From assembly GCF_023703465.1 (NCBI RefSeq), contig NZ_JAMQGP010000003.1, positions 372,001 to 436,000 of the forward strand: DNA of 64,000 nt. The letters are read 5' to 3'. This document shows positions 26,003 to 36,833 of this stretch, piece by piece. The position numbers and the translations under genes are program-made. Positions within the stretch are counted from its first letter, which is position 1. The number at the start of each line of letters is the position of its first letter. Source of the stretch: Echinimonas agarilytica. Its GTDB lineage: Bacteria; Pseudomonadota; Gammaproteobacteria; Enterobacterales; Neiellaceae. The notes beneath the pieces are model-generated. The model was not told where the DNA came from and did no database searches. It was given only the letters and a program-made list of their open reading frames with translations.

Positions 26003-28282
26003 CTAAGCCCCCTTCATGTTTCGTTTAAGCCAACGCAGGCGATTGGCATTGCTAACCACGGTGAGAGATGAAAGAGCCATTGCCGCTCCCGCGATAACTG
26101 GATTCAGCAGTATTCCCCAAAACGGATACAAAACACCTGCGGCGATTGGAACCCCCGCAGCGTTATAGATGAATGCTCCAAATAGGTTTTGCTTAATATT
26201 TTTGAGCGTTGCTTTACTGATATTAATGGCGTCAGCGAGGCCGTGCAAAGAGCCTTGCATCAGTGCTATATCCGCGCTTTCGATTGCTATATCGGTTCCT
26301 GTACCAATAGCAAAACCAACATCAGCTTGTGCTAAGGCTGGAGCATCGTTAATCCCATCTCCAGTCATTCCTACAACCTCAAAGGCTTGCTGTAGCTTTT
26401 GAACTTCATGTGCTTTTCCTTCTGGCAGAACTTCAGCGAATACTTCATCAATTCCGACTTGAGAAGCTATCGCTTGAGCTGTGTGCTGGTTATCACCAGT
26501 AATCATGATGACCCTAAGACCACTAGTTTTAAGACGCTGAATTGCGCTTAGAGAGTCTGCTTTTACTGGGTCTGAAATTGCGATTAAGGCTTCTAGTTTT
26601 CCATCTATAGCAACAAATATCGGGGTCTTGGCCTGTTGTGCAATTTCTTTGGTTGCTATCGCATGGGCCTCATACTCGATGGAAAATCGATTCATCAGCT
26701 TATCGTTGCCAATCAGAATATGTTTACCGACAGACTTGGCACTCACGCCATGCCCATCAATTGAGTCAAACTGGTCGACCGGGCTTAAAGAAAGCTCTTT
26801 TTCTTGAGCTGCGCTCAATATGGCCTCGGCAATAGGGTGTTCTGAACCTGACTCAACGCTTGCCAATAGAGTTAAAACCTGCGATTCATCCAAGTCACCT
26901 AACAATTTGAGATCCGTCACTTGCGGTTTGCCTTCGGTGATGGTTCCGGTTTTATCCAATACCATGGTGGTTAATTGTGAGGCTGTTTGCAGTGCTTCGC
27001 CGTTGCGGATCAAAACGCCGGACTCTGCTGCTTTGCCAACGCCAACCATAACCGACATTGGAGTTGCTAGACCCAATGCGCAGGGGCAGGCAATAATAAG
27101 CACAGTTGTAGCGGAGATAATGGCTAGACTCAGTGCTCCATCCGGCCCCCAATTGAGCCAAGCAAGCGCAGAGACGATTGAGATGATCATGATGGCAGGC
27201 ACGAAATACGATGAGATCGAGTCGGCAAGTCGACCAATTGAAGGCTTAGAGGCTTGAGCTTGCTTAACCATGTGAATGATTCGCGCAAGAGCGGTTTCTT
27301 TACCAACATGCGTCGCTTGAAAAACAAGCGTCCCATTTTTGTTAATAGTGCCTGCAGATACGCGATCGCCCGACTCCTTGCTGACAGGCATCGGCTCGCC
27401 GGTCAGCATGGACTCATCAATAGAAGATCTTCCGTCTATGATTTTCCCATCGACCGGAATCTTTTCTCCCGGCCTAATGCGGATCAGATCGCCAGCCAAA
27501 ACATGCTCTATGGGAATATCTAACTCTACCTCTTTGCGCAAGACTCTTGCTGTTTTCGCTTGCAAGCCGATCAACTTTTTAATCGCAGAAGAGGCCGAGC
27601 CTCTAGCTTTAAGTTCTAGCGCCAGGCCTACGTTGATTAGACCAATGATCATGGCTGAAGCTTCGAAATAAACATGGCGCGCGGCCAACGGAATAGCGTC
27701 AGGGAAAAGCACAACAACCATGGAATAAAGCCAAGCCGTTCCTGTCCCCAATGCTATTAGGGTATCCATACTTGCCGTATGATTGAGGAGCGATTTCCAT
27801 GCACCTACAAAAAAGTGTTTGCCAGAGGCAAAAAGAACTCCTCCGGTCGCTAGCCCAATCAGCAACCAAATGAACTGCTGGCTCTGAGTTTGAATCGACA
27901 TATCACCACCGAGCAGTCCATAAAGCATCAGGGGGAAACCAAGCCCTAGGGCCAGGATTGCATGTCGCCAACGGCTGCGGTACGTAGATATGTCTTGTTG
28001 CTCCTGCGCTGATTGAGAATCTAACAAATTATCTTCATCGAATTTCTTGGCTTGGTAACCGATTTGTTCAATGGTTGATATAAGCCGCTCTGCGCTAGCA
28101 TTTCCGGTTACGGCAACGGTCCGGTCAGCAAAGTTCATTTGGGCATTGCTGACACCCTCGATTTGAATAAGGGCTTGTTCAATTTTACTGACACAACTGG
28201 CACATTTAGCCCCAGTGACCGATAACCAAATTTCACCGTTGGGCGTCGAACCCGCTTTAGGCCGGCTTGGAGATAAGGACAT
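26003..28282 (-). CDS. copA: Copper-exporting P1B-type ATPase
   Basis: The 759-residue pump has one N-terminal HMA domain (GAKCASC, Cys27 and Cys30), eight predicted membrane helices, the [10 protein letters not shown] actuator motif, the transmembrane CPC ([13 protein letters not shown]), the phosphorylation motif [11 protein letters not shown] and the hinge [16 protein letters not shown] with the N-terminal CxxC and C-terminal membrane residues (YN, then [16 protein letters not shown]) indicates Cu(I)/Ag(I) specificity. It shares an ATG/stop overlap with the 65-aa gene upstream. The operon starts from a CueR-type promoter at 28515-28545. Confidence 0.95.
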   Translation of the reverse strand: MSLSPSRPKAGSTPNGEIWLSVTGAKCASCVSKIEQALIQIEGVSNAQMNFADRTVAVTGNASAERLISTIEQIGYQAKKFDEDNLLDSQSAQEQQDISTYRSRWRHAILALGLGFPLMLYGLLGGDMSIQTQSQQFIWLLIGLATGGVLFASGKHFFVGAWKSLLNHTASMDTLIALGTGTAWLYSMVVVLFPDAIPLAARHVYFEASAMIIGLINVGLALELKARGSASSAIKKLIGLQAKTARVLRKEVELDIPIEHVLAGDLIRIRPGEKIPVDGKIIDGRSSIDESMLTGEPMPVSKESGDRVSAGTINKNGTLVFQATHVGKETALARIIHMVKQAQASKPSIGRLADSISSYFVPAIMIISIVSALAWLNWGPDGALSLAIISATTVLIIACPCALGLATPMSVMVGVGKAAESGVLIRNGEALQTASQLTTMVLDKTGTITEGKPQVTDLKLLGDLDESQVLTLLASVESGSEHPIAEAILSAAQEKELSLSPVDQFDSIDGHGVSAKSVGKHILIGNDKLMNRFSIEYEAHAIATKEIAQQAKTPIFVAIDGKLEALIAISDPVKADSLSAIQRLKTSGLRVIMITGDNQHTAQAIASQVGIDEVFAEVLPEGKAHEVQKLQQAFEVVGMTGDGINDAPALAQADVGFAIGTGTDIAIESADIALMQGSLHGLADAINISKATLKNIKQNLFGAFIYNAAGVPIAAGVLYPFWGILLNPVIAGAAMALSSLTVVSNANRLRWLKRNMKGA

Positions 28283-28479
28283 TACAACTCCTCCTTAGAT
28301 GAACAGCAGTTGGACTTTGAGCTGCTAGTTTGACAACAGTCGCGGCCCTGAGATGCTGTTTTGATGAAAACAAGCGCAATTAATGCAACAAGGATTAAAG
28401 CGGCGATTGGTACGATACCGGCGCTCAAGTACAGCAAAACAATGGCTACGAGCAGAGCACAAGTGGCAAACATTTTCAT
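28282..28479 (-). CDS. Small membrane protein with cysteine-rich tail
   Basis: The 65-residue protein has two hydrophobic segments (residues 3-22 and 24-45). A short cytosolic or periplasmic tail carries CC, CC and other cysteines ([19 protein letters not shown]) that could bind Cu(I). It is first in the copA operon and its stop overlaps the copA start. Small proteins of this shape next to copper pumps are known only as hypothetical; a metal-relay role is an inference. Confidence 0.7.
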   Translation of the reverse strand: MKMFATCALLVAIVLLYLSAGIVPIAALILVALIALVFIKTASQGRDCCQTSSSKSNCCSSKEEL

Positions 28480-28514
28480 ATCACGACCTTTATTAATGAG
28501 TGTTGCTATTGAAT

Positions 28515-28545
28515 AGCTTAAACCTTACCCTTGCAGTAAGGTCAA
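28515..28545 (-). promoter_or_regulatory. CueR-type promoter of the copA operon
   Basis: On the minus strand the -35 is TTGACC (28540-28545) and the -10 is TAAGCT (28515-28520), with a 19-bp spacer, the overlong spacing that MerR proteins correct. The spacer contains the dyad ACCTTAC-N7-GTAAGGT (28522-28542), close to the CueR consensus ACCTTCC-N7-GGAAGGT. Confidence 0.88.
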
Positions 28546-28561
28546 GGTTTGAGTCAGTACA

Positions 28562-28948
28562 ATGAAAATTTCCGAAGTGGCAGAAAAAGCAGGGTTGACG
28601 GTTAAGGCCGTCAGATATTATGAAAATGTAGGTTTAATCCCAAAGCCAGCTCGACAGCAAAACGGGTATCGAAGCTATGACGATTCAGTGCTTCCGATCC
28701 TCAACTTGATTCATCGGTCAAGAGCCGCAGGTTTTTCTGTTGACGAGTGTCGGGAGTTGATTGAGCTGTTCAACAACCCAGCACGTCATAGTGCAGACGT
28801 ACATGAGCTTATTTGCCAAAAAGTTGAAGCTATTGAAAAGCAACAAGCTCAGTTGGAACACATCAAAGAACACTTGATTGCGTTGGCTAGTCGATGTGAG
28901 AACAATGAAAAATCAACATGCTCAATTTTAGCTTCATTGACCAAGTGA
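28562..28948 (+). CDS. cueR: MerR-family copper regulator, CueR-like
   Basis: The 128-residue activator has an N-terminal wHTH (MKISEVAEKAGLTVKAVRYYENVGLIPKPAR), a long dimerisation helix and the C-terminal loop CENNEKSTC. Its two cysteines with seven intervening residues match the Cu(I)-binding pair of CueR. It is divergent from copA and sits between two MerR-type promoters with 19-bp spacers, so it probably controls both the copA operon (left) and the cus cluster (right). Silver or gold response is also possible. Confidence 0.9.
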   Translation: MKISEVAEKAGLTVKAVRYYENVGLIPKPARQQNGYRSYDDSVLPILNLIHRSRAAGFSVDECRELIELFNNPARHSADVHELICQKVEAIEKQQAQLEHIKEHLIALASRCENNEKSTCSILASLTK

Positions 28949-28987
28949 GTGGATTAACATTTCGTTAGAAAAAATTTAAAACTATTA

Positions 28988-29018
28988 TTGACCTTACCCT
29001 TAGGGAAGGGTCTAAGAT
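28988..29018 (+). promoter_or_regulatory. Second CueR-type promoter, driving the rightward copper cluster
   Basis: TTGACC (28988-28993), a 19-bp spacer and TAAGAT (29013-29018). The spacer region holds ACCTTAC-N7-GAAGGGT, resembling the copA operator. The predicted start near 29025 rules out the ATG at 29017 as the start of the next gene. Confidence 0.85.
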
Positions 29019-29052
29019 GCATCTTATAACGTTCATTTTAGCAATCCGATCA

Positions 29053-29484
29053 ATGTCACTATTGCGTCTACAAAAATACAACTATCGCACGGCAGCGCTT
29101 CTGTCTGTGTGGTTTATATTTTGTGTCACGGTGACTTGCTCAAATCTGTTTGCTCATGATGATACCGTTTCTCAAGTCAGCACTTCCGAGCATATTGCTT
29201 TCACAGAAGCAAATTCCCATGCGCGCCACCAACCCATGACTACGGAAGACCCTGCTGCTTCGGAGCACGGATGCTGTGGTGACAATGCTGATGATTTTTC
29301 TATAACCAAACTGGTTAACTCTAAAACAGATAACTTCCAAACGCTTGCCGTTGTTGTTGTATTGGCACTAATGCTATCGCTATTCATCGTGCGACCTAAA
29401 CCAATCCTTCGACCAAAGCGTCATATAGTACCCACATCGGGATACCCCCCCATCTTCCTGACAATTCAGCGCCTGCTGAATTAG
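29053..29484 (+). CDS. Small membrane protein with metal-binding CC motif, unknown function
   Basis: The protein has 143 residues from ATG 29053, chosen because the promoter start is near 29025. A hydrophobic leader (residues 15-35) is followed by a His-rich exported section with EHGCCGDNADD, then a transmembrane helix and a short basic tail. This shape matches small DUF2946-like proteins found at the head of metal-efflux operons. It is the first gene of the CueR-controlled cus cluster. Periplasmic metal sensing or buffering is a guess from context. Confidence 0.6.
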   Translation: MSLLRLQKYNYRTAALLSVWFIFCVTVTCSNLFAHDDTVSQVSTSEHIAFTEANSHARHQPMTTEDPAASEHGCCGDNADDFSITKLVNSKTDNFQTLAVVVVLALMLSLFIVRPKPILRPKRHIVPTSGYPPIFLTIQRLLN

Positions 29485-29578
29485 CCACATAGTTCCGAAC
29501 ACCCCAATCAACTGTGCTCTTTGAGTGCAGCACAACCCTATTTGTACATTTAATCATTTGGCTTATAGAGGCCCGTAC

Positions 29579-30883
29579 ATGATGAACCGAAATCGTAACT
29601 TGCGCCTGTGTGCGCTGGTAGTTGCTTCATTTTTGCCCTTGGCTCACACCTCAGGAGTTTGGGCTGAAGAAACCAAACTATCGTTGGCTAAAGCTGTCAA
29701 TCTGGCGCTATCTGGCGATATTTGGCAAGAGGGAAACAAACTCAATGGGCAAGCATTTTTGAGTGAGGCGACTGCCGCAAGCTCTTTGCCTGATCCGAGA
29801 ATAAACATCTCCGCAGCAAATATTCCAACGGACACTTTCAACTTCGACCAAGAAGGTATGACGCAGCTGAAAGTTGGCGTGAGTCAAATGTTTCCCCGAG
29901 GGGATACACTGCAGCTGCGACGTGAGCAGGGAAAAGAAAAAAATGAGCTTACGTTAATTGCTGCAAAAGTTAGATCTGCCAAAGTCACTTCACTCGTCAG
30001 TCAAATATACCTAGACGCATGGCTAGCTCAACATATTGCAGATTTAATCGAAAACAATCGATATTTGTTCGAGCAATTGGTTGATGTAACCGAAAAAGGG
30101 TACACATCTGCTGCAGGCAACACTCGCCAGCAGGACTTAATTAGAGCCGACTTGGAGCTGGCTCGTTTAGATGAGCGCGTATTAAGAATTCGACAACAAT
30201 TCGACACTAATCTCCAATTGCTATTGGAATGGTTACCACCTGAAGCAATAGCAAATGCGCTAACGATCGACGCCCCTGAAATCGAACCACTAGCTGTATT
30301 CAAAGCTGGAGAATTAAGTGCGTTGACACGAGTGCTGGCCAAGCATCCAACAGTAAGAGGTATTGAGCAACAACGAGAAATTGCAAATACCGATGTTGAA
30401 ATAGCTAAGCAAAGTTACAAACCAGAGTGGGGACTGACCGCAAGCTATGGTTATCGTCAAGATGATCCTTACGGCAACAGTCGCGCTGATTTTTTATCAG
30501 TAGGGGTCACTTTTGATTTGCCTGTTTTCACCGAGTCTCGCCAAGACAAGCAAGTCGATGCTGCTCGCTATCGAGCACTCTCCGTTGAAACCGAACGCCA
30601 ACTGCTATTGCGAAAGTTGAGCGCCGAATTTGAATCGCTCACTGCTCAAATCAACCGATTAGAACGACGTGAACTTCAATACAGCCAAAAGTTGTTGCAG
30701 CAAACCAATCAGCAGGCCGACTCAGCTTTGAATGCTTACACCGCTGATCGTGGAGACTTTGCAGAAGTCATGCGTGCATACATTGCTGTTCTCAACACTC
30801 AGATTGAAGCTAGCCAAATTCAAGTCGAGCGTTTGAAAAAGGTTGTGCAGCTCAACTACTTACTAGCCGGTGAAGTTATTTAA
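29579..30883 (+). CDS. cusC: Outer-membrane factor of a copper RND efflux system, CusC-like
   Basis: The TolC-family protein has about 434 residues from the ATG at 29579, which has an AGAGG site; the frame runs back to 29525 without one. A signal peptide precedes WAEETKLSL. Long heptad-containing helices carry the OEP repeats (KLSLAKAVNLALS and, in the second half, LAKHPTVRGIEQQREIANTDVEIAKQSYKPEW). It forms the tunnel for the CusBA complex encoded just downstream (14 bp gap). Closer homology is to copper/silver CusC-type OMFs by context. Confidence 0.88.
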   Translation: MMNRNRNLRLCALVVASFLPLAHTSGVWAEETKLSLAKAVNLALSGDIWQEGNKLNGQAFLSEATAASSLPDPRINISAANIPTDTFNFDQEGMTQLKVGVSQMFPRGDTLQLRREQGKEKNELTLIAAKVRSAKVTSLVSQIYLDAWLAQHIADLIENNRYLFEQLVDVTEKGYTSAAGNTRQQDLIRADLELARLDERVLRIRQQFDTNLQLLLEWLPPEAIANALTIDAPEIEPLAVFKAGELSALTRVLAKHPTVRGIEQQREIANTDVEIAKQSYKPEWGLTASYGYRQDDPYGNSRADFLSVGVTFDLPVFTESRQDKQVDAARYRALSVETERQLLLRKLSAEFESLTAQINRLERRELQYSQKLLQQTNQQADSALNAYTADRGDFAEVMRAYIAVLNTQIEASQIQVERLKKVVQLNYLLAGEVI

Positions 30884-30897
30884 GGGAATTTGAATTA

Positions 30898-32700
30898 ATG
30901 AATACTTTTGTCAAAACATCACTAACAATAACCGTGGGTGTTGTGTTAGGTGCCGCTGGTTACCATGTGTTGAGTCCGACGCTAACTCTTCAACATCAAA
31001 GCGCGGCTGATGAACCGCTCTATTGGGTTGCGCCTATGGACCCCAATTACCGAAGAGATCAACCAGGAAAGTCTCCAATGGGAATGGATTTGATTCCTGT
31101 TTATGCAGACAGCGAAGGTGCAAATAGTCCCGGAACAGTGACCATTTCTCCCGAAGTTGAAAACAACCTAGGCGTCAGAGTAATCAACGTGAGTCACCAA
31201 CCTTTCCATTCGGAAATTAACACGGTTGGCTACGTAGGCTTCAACGAGGATGCGCTAATTCACGTTCACCCTCGCGTTGAAGGCTGGCTTGAGACGTTAT
31301 TCGTCAAAGTTGAAGGTGAGCGAGTGACTCAGGGGGATCCGCTATTTTCGATATATTCGCCAGAGCTCGTCAATGCTCAAGAAGAACTTCTTCTTGCTCT
31401 AGATAGAAAAAGTACAAAACTCATCAAGTCCGCTAAAGAGCGCCTGAGAGCATTGCAGGTTCCCGAATCCCAAATACAAGCTGTTGTCGAGAATAGAGCA
31501 GTGTCTCGGACGGTAACAATTGTGGCACCTCAATCGGGTGTAATTGCCAATCTCGATGTGTATGAGGGGTTCTTCGTCAAGCCCGGCAAGACAATTTTGT
31601 CAGTGGGGCCTCTGGATGAAATTTGGGTTACGGCAGAGTTATTCGAAAGACAAGCTAACTTAGTCAATGTGGGTGACAAGGTCTCGATGACATTGGACTA
31701 CGCGCCAGGAAGAGAGTGGCAAGGGCGTGTCGACTACATCTACCCAATGCTCGATCAAGACAATCGAACTGCCAGAGTTCGTCTCAGGTTTGCTAATAAA
31801 AACGAGACGTTAAAACCGAACATGTTTGCTCAAGTCGCCATTCACGCAGATTCTGACAAAGATACCCTGATAGTGCCTCGGGAAGCGCTCATAAGAACAG
31901 GCTCGCAAGATCGAGTTGTTCTCGCTATGGGAGAAGGAAAATACAAATCTGTTGCAGTTCAAGTGGGCCGCATTGACTCGGAGCAAGCGGAGTTGATTGC
32001 CGGAGTTCAGCAAGGAGACTCCATCGTCTCTTCTTCACAGTTTTTGCTCGATTCTGAATCCAGCATTAGTTCAGATTTTTTACGGATGTCATCGGCTGAT
32101 ACTGCACTTGCGAAAACGGTTTGGGCTGAAGGTGTTGTGAAGTCGGTTAACCCTCTCGATAGAGAAGTAACGGTTGAACACGAGCCTGTTGATGCGTGGC
32201 AGTGGCCCGCTATGACAATGAAGTTCGGTGTTGCTGAGGTAGTAGACATTGAATTGCTGACGCCTGAGACACACCTGCATTTCGAAATCGCCGAAGCCAA
32301 CAATGCATACAGCATTCAGGGCATTCACATTATTTCTTCGGGACCAGACCGCTCTTCGACTTCTGCGGGAGAGCATAGCGGCCACAAAGAAATGGATCAT
32401 AGCCAGCATCAAACCATGGAACACAATGGCCACAAAGAAATGGATCATAGCCAGCACCAAACCATGAATCACAGTGACCACGAAGGCATGGATCATCGCC
32501 AGCATCAAACCATGAATCACAGTGACCACGAAGGCTTGGCTCATAGCCAGCACCAATCCATGAATCACAGTGACCACGAAGGCATGGATCGTAGCCAGCA
32601 TCAAACCATGGAACACAGCGGGCATGAAGGCATGGATCATAGTCAGCATTCAGGTTCTGCTTCTAATTCCAACAAGGCTAAGAGTGGAGAACAGCAATGA
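30898..32700 (+). CDS. cusB: CusB-CusF fusion periplasmic adaptor with Met/His repeats
   Basis: This protein of 600 residues contains, in order: a signal anchor (7-23), a heavy-metal-binding HMBD motif ([24 protein letters not shown], about 42-65), the adaptor barrel, lipoyl and hairpin domains (about 80-390), a CusF-like domain with the [10 protein letters not shown] copper site (about 400-485), and six 16-residue repeats rich in Met and His (495-585). CusB normally ends before the CusF domain, which is a separate gene in E. coli. It delivers Cu(I)/Ag(I) to CusA. The stop overlaps the cusA start by 4 bp. Confidence 0.94.
   Translation: MNTFVKTSLTITVGVVLGAAGYHVLSPTLTLQHQSAADEPLYWVAPMDPNYRRDQPGKSPMGMDLIPVYADSEGANSPGTVTISPEVENNLGVRVINVSHQPFHSEINTVGYVGFNEDALIHVHPRVEGWLETLFVKVEGERVTQGDPLFSIYSPELVNAQEELLLALDRKSTKLIKSAKERLRALQVPESQIQAVVENRAVSRTVTIVAPQSGVIANLDVYEGFFVKPGKTILSVGPLDEIWVTAELFERQANLVNVGDKVSMTLDYAPGREWQGRVDYIYPMLDQDNRTARVRLRFANKNETLKPNMFAQVAIHADSDKDTLIVPREALIRTGSQDRVVLAMGEGKYKSVAVQVGRIDSEQAELIAGVQQGDSIVSSSQFLLDSESSISSDFLRMSSADTALAKTVWAEGVVKSVNPLDREVTVEHEPVDAWQWPAMTMKFGVAEVVDIELLTPETHLHFEIAEANNAYSIQGIHIISSGPDRSSTSAGEHSGHKEMDHSQHQTMEHNGHKEMDHSQHQTMNHSDHEGMDHRQHQTMNHSDHEGLAHSQHQSMNHSDHEGMDRSQHQTMEHSGHEGMDHSQHSGSASNSNKAKSGEQQ
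32380..32655 (+). repeat. 48-bp tandem repeats encoding Met/His copper-binding units
   Basis: Units begin at 32380, 32428, 32476, 32524, 32572 and a shorter one at 32620. Each encodes about [16 protein letters not shown] with variants DHEG, NHS and LAHS. Slippage could change copy number and so binding capacity. Confidence 0.93.
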
Positions 32701-35700
32701 TTGCTTCCATTATCCGATGGTCGATTTACAACCGGTTCATGGTACTGCTCATGACGCTGATATTAGTGGTGGGAGGACTGTGGGCAATCAAGCAAACACC
32801 GATCGACGCGATTCCTGATCTCTCTGATGTTCAGGTCATCATTAAAACGTCATACCCAGGCCAAGCACCGCAGGTTGTTGAAGAGCAAGTTACCTACCCA
32901 TTGACAACCGCCATGCTGTCGGTGCCTGGTGCTGAAACTGTGAGAGGCTTTTCGTTCTTTGGGGACTCATATGTATACGTGATCTTTGACGATGATACCG
33001 ATTTGTATTGGGCCAGAAGTAGAGTTTTAGAATACTTGAGTCAAGTTGCTCCGAGCTTACCAAGTACCGCTAAGCCGCAACTTGGTCCTGATGCAACAGG
33101 TGTGGGCTGGGTTTACATCTACTCGCTAATAGACCGCTCCGGTCAACATGATTTATCACAACTTCGCTCCATCCAAGACTGGTTTCTAAAGTATGAGCTA
33201 CAGACTGTTGCTGGGGTCTCTGAAGTAGCAACTGTCGGCGGCATGGTTAAGCAGTACCAAGTCAAAGTTGACCCCGATAAGCTCCGTGCCTTTGGTATTC
33301 CCCTTAGCCTGATTCAAACCGCTATTCAACGAGGAAACCAGGAGGTTGGCGCGTCGGTTATCGAGAATTCAGAAGCTGAGTATATGGTTCGGGCGACCGG
33401 ATATATTCAAAGCATTGACGACTTAAACAACATTCCGTTGGGCGTTAGTCAGCAAGGCACTCCACTGCTTTTAAGAGATGTTGCAGATATTCAATTAGGG
33501 CCACAAATGCGACGAGGGGTTGCTGAGCTGAATGGCGAAGGTGAAACGGTCGGTGGTGTCATTGTAATGCGCTTTGGCGAGAATGCACAAAAAACAATTG
33601 AGGCCGTTAAAAGTCGTTTAGAGCAACTCAAACCCAGCCTCCCCCAAGGTGTAGAGATAGTGCCTGTTTATGATCGATCTGGGTTAATAGAGCGAGCGGT
33701 GGACAACCTTTGGCACAAGCTACTGGAAGAATTCATTGTTGTCGCATTGGTTTGCCTGATCTTTCTCTTTCATGTGCGCTCGTCATTGGTGGGCATTATT
33801 ACTATCCCAGTGGGCATATTAGCCGCTTTTGTTGTGATGCATTTACAGGGCTTGAACGCCAACATCATGTCGTTAGGAGGCATTGCAATTGCAATTGGCG
33901 CAATGGTCGATGGCGCGATCGTGATGATTGAAAACATGCACAAACACATGGAAAAAGAGAAGGTGACAGATGAGAACCGTTGGCAAGTTGTCTCCAAGGC
34001 TGCAATTGAAGTTGGCCCGTCACTGTTCTTTTCGCTATTGATTATTACCGTTAGCTTCCTTCCGGTATTTACTCTTGAAGCGCAAGAGGGGCGGATGTTT
34101 TCTCCATTGGCCTTTACAAAAACTTACGCAATGGCAGCTTCTGCTGCTCTGGCCATTACCTTGGTTCCGGTACTGATGGGCTATTTCATTCGCGGCAAAA
34201 TTGTTGCTGAGAACAAAAACCCAGTTAACCGTATCCTGATGGCTTTGTATATGCCGCTTTTAAACGGCGTACTGAAATACCCCAAATCGACCATCGCAGT
34301 TTCGATTTTGATCACCGCTATAGGCTTTTGGCCGGTCAATAAAATTGGCACGGAATTCATTCCTCCTCTGGATGAAGGCGATCTAATGTACATGCCAACC
34401 ACTTACGCGGGGGTCTCGATTGGCAAAGCAAGAGAGCTGCTACAGCAAACCGATAAACTGATTCGAACTATTCCCGAAGTGCAGAATGTCTTTGGTAAGG
34501 TTGGTCGTGCTGATACTGCTACAGATCCTGCTCCTTTGACGATGGTTGAAACCTTTATTCAGTTGAAACCGAAAGAAGAGTGGCGAGAAGGAGTAACAAC
34601 CGATGTTCTTAAACAAGAGCTCGATAGCTTAGTTCAGTTCCCTGGGTTAACAAATGCGTGGGTCATGCCCATCAAAACTCGCATCGATATGTTAGCGACA
34701 GGCATCAAGACACCCGTTGGCATTAAAATCGCGGGACCGGAACTAAATACAATCCAAACCATTGGCCAACAGTTAGAACAAATACTTAAAGATGTGCCTG
34801 GCACTGCATCTGCTTATTCCGAGCGGGTCGCGGGAGGGCGCTATATCAAAGTTGATATTGATAGGGCGCAGGCTGCTCGCTATGGATTAAACATTGCTGA
34901 TGTGCAACAAGTCGTAGCGACAGCAATCGGCGGGATGAACGTGACTCAAACCGTTGAAGGACTTGAGCGCTACCCGGTCAATTTGCGCTACCCCCAAACC
35001 TATCGTGATTCACCCGAAAGCATTGCTCTGCTGCCGATCGTAACCCCGTCTAATCAACGGATCGCTCTGAGTGATGTTGCCGATGTTTATATCGAAGATG
35101 GTCCTCCAGGAATCAAAAGTGAAAATGCCCGACTGAATGGCTGGACCTACGTTGACTTGGAAGATGTAGATATTGGTAGCTATGTCGAGCAGGCAAGTGA
35201 AATCGTTGCTTCAGAGCTTGCTTTGCCTCCGGGCTACTCGATTACTTGGTCCGGCCAATATGAGTACATGCTTCGGGCTAAAGAGAAGCTCTCCTATGTG
35301 ATTCCATTAACACTGGCGATCATTGTGGTACTGCTTTATTTGAGCCACCGTCGGTTTAGTGACGTGCTGATCATCATGGGGACGCTTCCGTTGGCTTTGA
35401 TTGGCGGGATCTGGTTGATTTATTGGCAAGGCTTTAATTTTTCGGTTGCCGTTGGCGTTGGGTTCATTGCTTTGGCTGGGGTTGCTGTGGAAACGAGTGT
35501 GCTAATGCTTCTCTACCTTCGGCACGCTTTTGATGACTGGCTCGATGAATGTCAGCAAGCAGAAAAACCAATTACCTTGAGCGGACTGAAGGATGCAATG
35601 ATCGAAGGCGCGGCATTACGTTTACGCCCCAAAGTAATGACTGCAGCCACTATTATCGTCGGCCTATTACCCATCATGTACGGAACAGGAACTGGTTCCG

Positions 35701-35834
35701 AAGTCATGCAACGCATTGCTGCCCCAATGGTTGGCGGCATGGTCTCTTCCATCTTACTTACGCTATTGCTTGTGCCTGCTGTGTATTACCTGTGGTGCAA
35801 ACAGACAATCAAACCTTATTTGAAAGGAAAATAA
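32697..35834 (+). CDS. cusA: Copper/silver RND efflux pump, CusA-like
   Basis: The 1045-residue HME-RND transporter has 12 membrane helices and two large periplasmic loops. The TM4 motif [24 protein letters not shown] and the N-terminal [25 protein letters not shown] are typical of the Cu(I)/Ag(I) HME4 group. Methionines of the export path include [22 protein letters not shown]. It is the inner-membrane pump of the CusCBA complex. It starts with ATGA overlap to cusB and is followed after 1 bp by a His-rich protein gene. Confidence 0.95.
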   Translation: MIASIIRWSIYNRFMVLLMTLILVVGGLWAIKQTPIDAIPDLSDVQVIIKTSYPGQAPQVVEEQVTYPLTTAMLSVPGAETVRGFSFFGDSYVYVIFDDDTDLYWARSRVLEYLSQVAPSLPSTAKPQLGPDATGVGWVYIYSLIDRSGQHDLSQLRSIQDWFLKYELQTVAGVSEVATVGGMVKQYQVKVDPDKLRAFGIPLSLIQTAIQRGNQEVGASVIENSEAEYMVRATGYIQSIDDLNNIPLGVSQQGTPLLLRDVADIQLGPQMRRGVAELNGEGETVGGVIVMRFGENAQKTIEAVKSRLEQLKPSLPQGVEIVPVYDRSGLIERAVDNLWHKLLEEFIVVALVCLIFLFHVRSSLVGIITIPVGILAAFVVMHLQGLNANIMSLGGIAIAIGAMVDGAIVMIENMHKHMEKEKVTDENRWQVVSKAAIEVGPSLFFSLLIITVSFLPVFTLEAQEGRMFSPLAFTKTYAMAASAALAITLVPVLMGYFIRGKIVAENKNPVNRILMALYMPLLNGVLKYPKSTIAVSILITAIGFWPVNKIGTEFIPPLDEGDLMYMPTTYAGVSIGKARELLQQTDKLIRTIPEVQNVFGKVGRADTATDPAPLTMVETFIQLKPKEEWREGVTTDVLKQELDSLVQFPGLTNAWVMPIKTRIDMLATGIKTPVGIKIAGPELNTIQTIGQQLEQILKDVPGTASAYSERVAGGRYIKVDIDRAQAARYGLNIADVQQVVATAIGGMNVTQTVEGLERYPVNLRYPQTYRDSPESIALLPIVTPSNQRIALSDVADVYIEDGPPGIKSENARLNGWTYVDLEDVDIGSYVEQASEIVASELALPPGYSITWSGQYEYMLRAKEKLSYVIPLTLAIIVVLLYLSHRRFSDVLIIMGTLPLALIGGIWLIYWQGFNFSVAVGVGFIALAGVAVETSVLMLLYLRHAFDDWLDECQQAEKPITLSGLKDAMIEGAALRLRPKVMTAATIIVGLLPIMYGTGTGSEVMQRIAAPMVGGMVSSILLTLLLVPAVYYLWCKQTIKPYLKGK

Positions 35835-35835
35835 A

Positions 35836-36213
35836 GTGAAAACGTTAACTCTAAAAAACATTCTATTCGCCGCATTCTTTGCTACAGCTTCTATTTCTTT
35901 GAGCCTTAATGCTGCTGAAACATCTATGGCGAAACACTCCAAGATGAATGGTATGGATCACAGCCAACATCAAGGTATGCACCAAGAGCAGACAAAGTGT
36001 CCTCACCACTACTCTGGCGACTGCACACATGAAGACAAAAAACAGTGTCCTCACCTAGAACAAGGGGCTGCTCACTCTGGAAAAGAGGAGCACAAGCAGT
36101 GCCCACATCGAAAAAGTGAACATAACCAACATCAGAGTATGGATCATAGTCACCATCAGAGTATGGACCATAGCGAGCACCACCGGATGTCGAGCAAGAA
36201 TAGCGGAGAGTGA
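35836..36213 (+). CDS. Secreted His/Met/Cys-rich metal-binding protein
   Basis: The 125-residue protein starts with GTG at 35836 behind GAAAGGAAAAT. A signal peptide (about 1-26) precedes a low-complexity mature part with MDHSQHQGMH, KCPHHYSG, QCPHLEQ, QCPHRKSEH and MDHSHHQSMDHSEHH. CPH and MDH motifs repeat and could hold several copper ions. The composition resembles the CusB tail downstream of cusF, and it may have arisen from it. The position between cusA and copG points to periplasmic copper buffering. No family name fits. Confidence 0.78.
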   Translation: MKTLTLKNILFAAFFATASISLSLNAAETSMAKHSKMNGMDHSQHQGMHQEQTKCPHHYSGDCTHEDKKQCPHLEQGAAHSGKEEHKQCPHRKSEHNQHQSMDHSHHQSMDHSEHHRMSSKNSGE

Positions 36214-36215
36214 AA

Positions 36216-36644
36216 ATGAAAAAGTTAGCTTTAGTAGCAAGTATCTTGCTCAGTATCGGGGCTGCCACTGCATCTGAGACGATTGAAGTGTACAAGTCTG
36301 AATATTGCGGCTGCTGTCAGAAGTGGGTGGACTACATGCAACAGCAAGGGTTTGAGTTGAATGTTGTTATTCAAAACAATCTCAGCAAGTTAAAGGAGCA
36401 AGCCGGAGTGACACCAGCGGCAGCTTCTTGCCATACCGCTTTTGTTGGTGGTTATTTTATTGAAGGTCACGTTCCCGCTAAAGATGTTCAGCGATTGTTG
36501 GATGAGCGCCCAAATATTAAAGGCATCGCAGTGCCCGGCATGCCGATGGGCTCACCTGGAATGGAAGGGAATCGTAAAGATGCTTACAGCGTGATTGCTG
36601 TTCATCACGATGGACAAACTTCGCAATTTAGTCATTACCACTGA
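36216..36644 (+). CDS. copG: DUF411 family copper protein, CopG-like
   Basis: The 142-residue exported protein has a signal peptide, a thioredoxin-like fold with YCGCCQKW (CxCC type), a second cysteine motif ASCHTAF and the segment GIAVPGMPMGSPGME. In P. aeruginosa and V. cholerae, CopG of this family binds a tetranuclear Cu(I) cluster and is proposed to interconvert Cu(I)/Cu(II). ATG 36216 with a GGAGAG site is preferred to GTG 36210. It ends the cus operon, followed by a terminator. Confidence 0.9.
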   Translation: MKKLALVASILLSIGAATASETIEVYKSEYCGCCQKWVDYMQQQGFELNVVIQNNLSKLKEQAGVTPAAASCHTAFVGGYFIEGHVPAKDVQRLLDERPNIKGIAVPGMPMGSPGMEGNRKDAYSVIAVHHDGQTSQFSHYH

Positions 36645-36650
36645 TAGCCA

Positions 36651-36675
36651 AGAGGCGACTTCTAGTCGCCTCTTT
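36651..36675 (+). terminator. Terminator after copG
   Basis: AGAGGCGAC and GTCGCCTCT form a perfect 9-bp stem with a 5-nt loop, followed by TT and A-rich sequence. The short T-run makes it moderate in strength. Confidence 0.75.
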
Positions 36676-36764
36676 AGCCACATATTGCGATTCGGTTATT
36701 CGTCAGCTCAACTGTGTTTGAAGCTTGTTTGGGCAGACCCATTGCTATTTTCGAGGACGTTCAC

Positions 36765-36833
36765 ATGAATTATAGCGCTCAATCCTTAGCGGTGAGGAGC
36801 CGTAGAGCGGAAGCACCGAGCTGGAACGTATGA
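36765..36833 (+). CDS. Candidate 22-codon leader peptide
   Basis: The ATG at 36765 has a good GAGGAC ribosome site at 36752-36757, and the frame ends in a TGA that overlaps the next gene's ATG (ATGATG). The peptide is MNYSAQSLAVRS followed by ten further residues rich in Arg, Ala and Glu. Tight overlap suggests translational coupling, but the only support is spacing and the ribosome site. Confidence 0.4.
   Translation: MNYSAQSLAVRSRRAEAPSWNV

Noticed and set aside
32089-32649. Long minus-strand frame of 186 residues opposite cusB
   Set aside because: It mirrors the 48-bp tandem repeats of the CusB tail, and the repetitive hydrophobic product is an artefact of the opposite strand.
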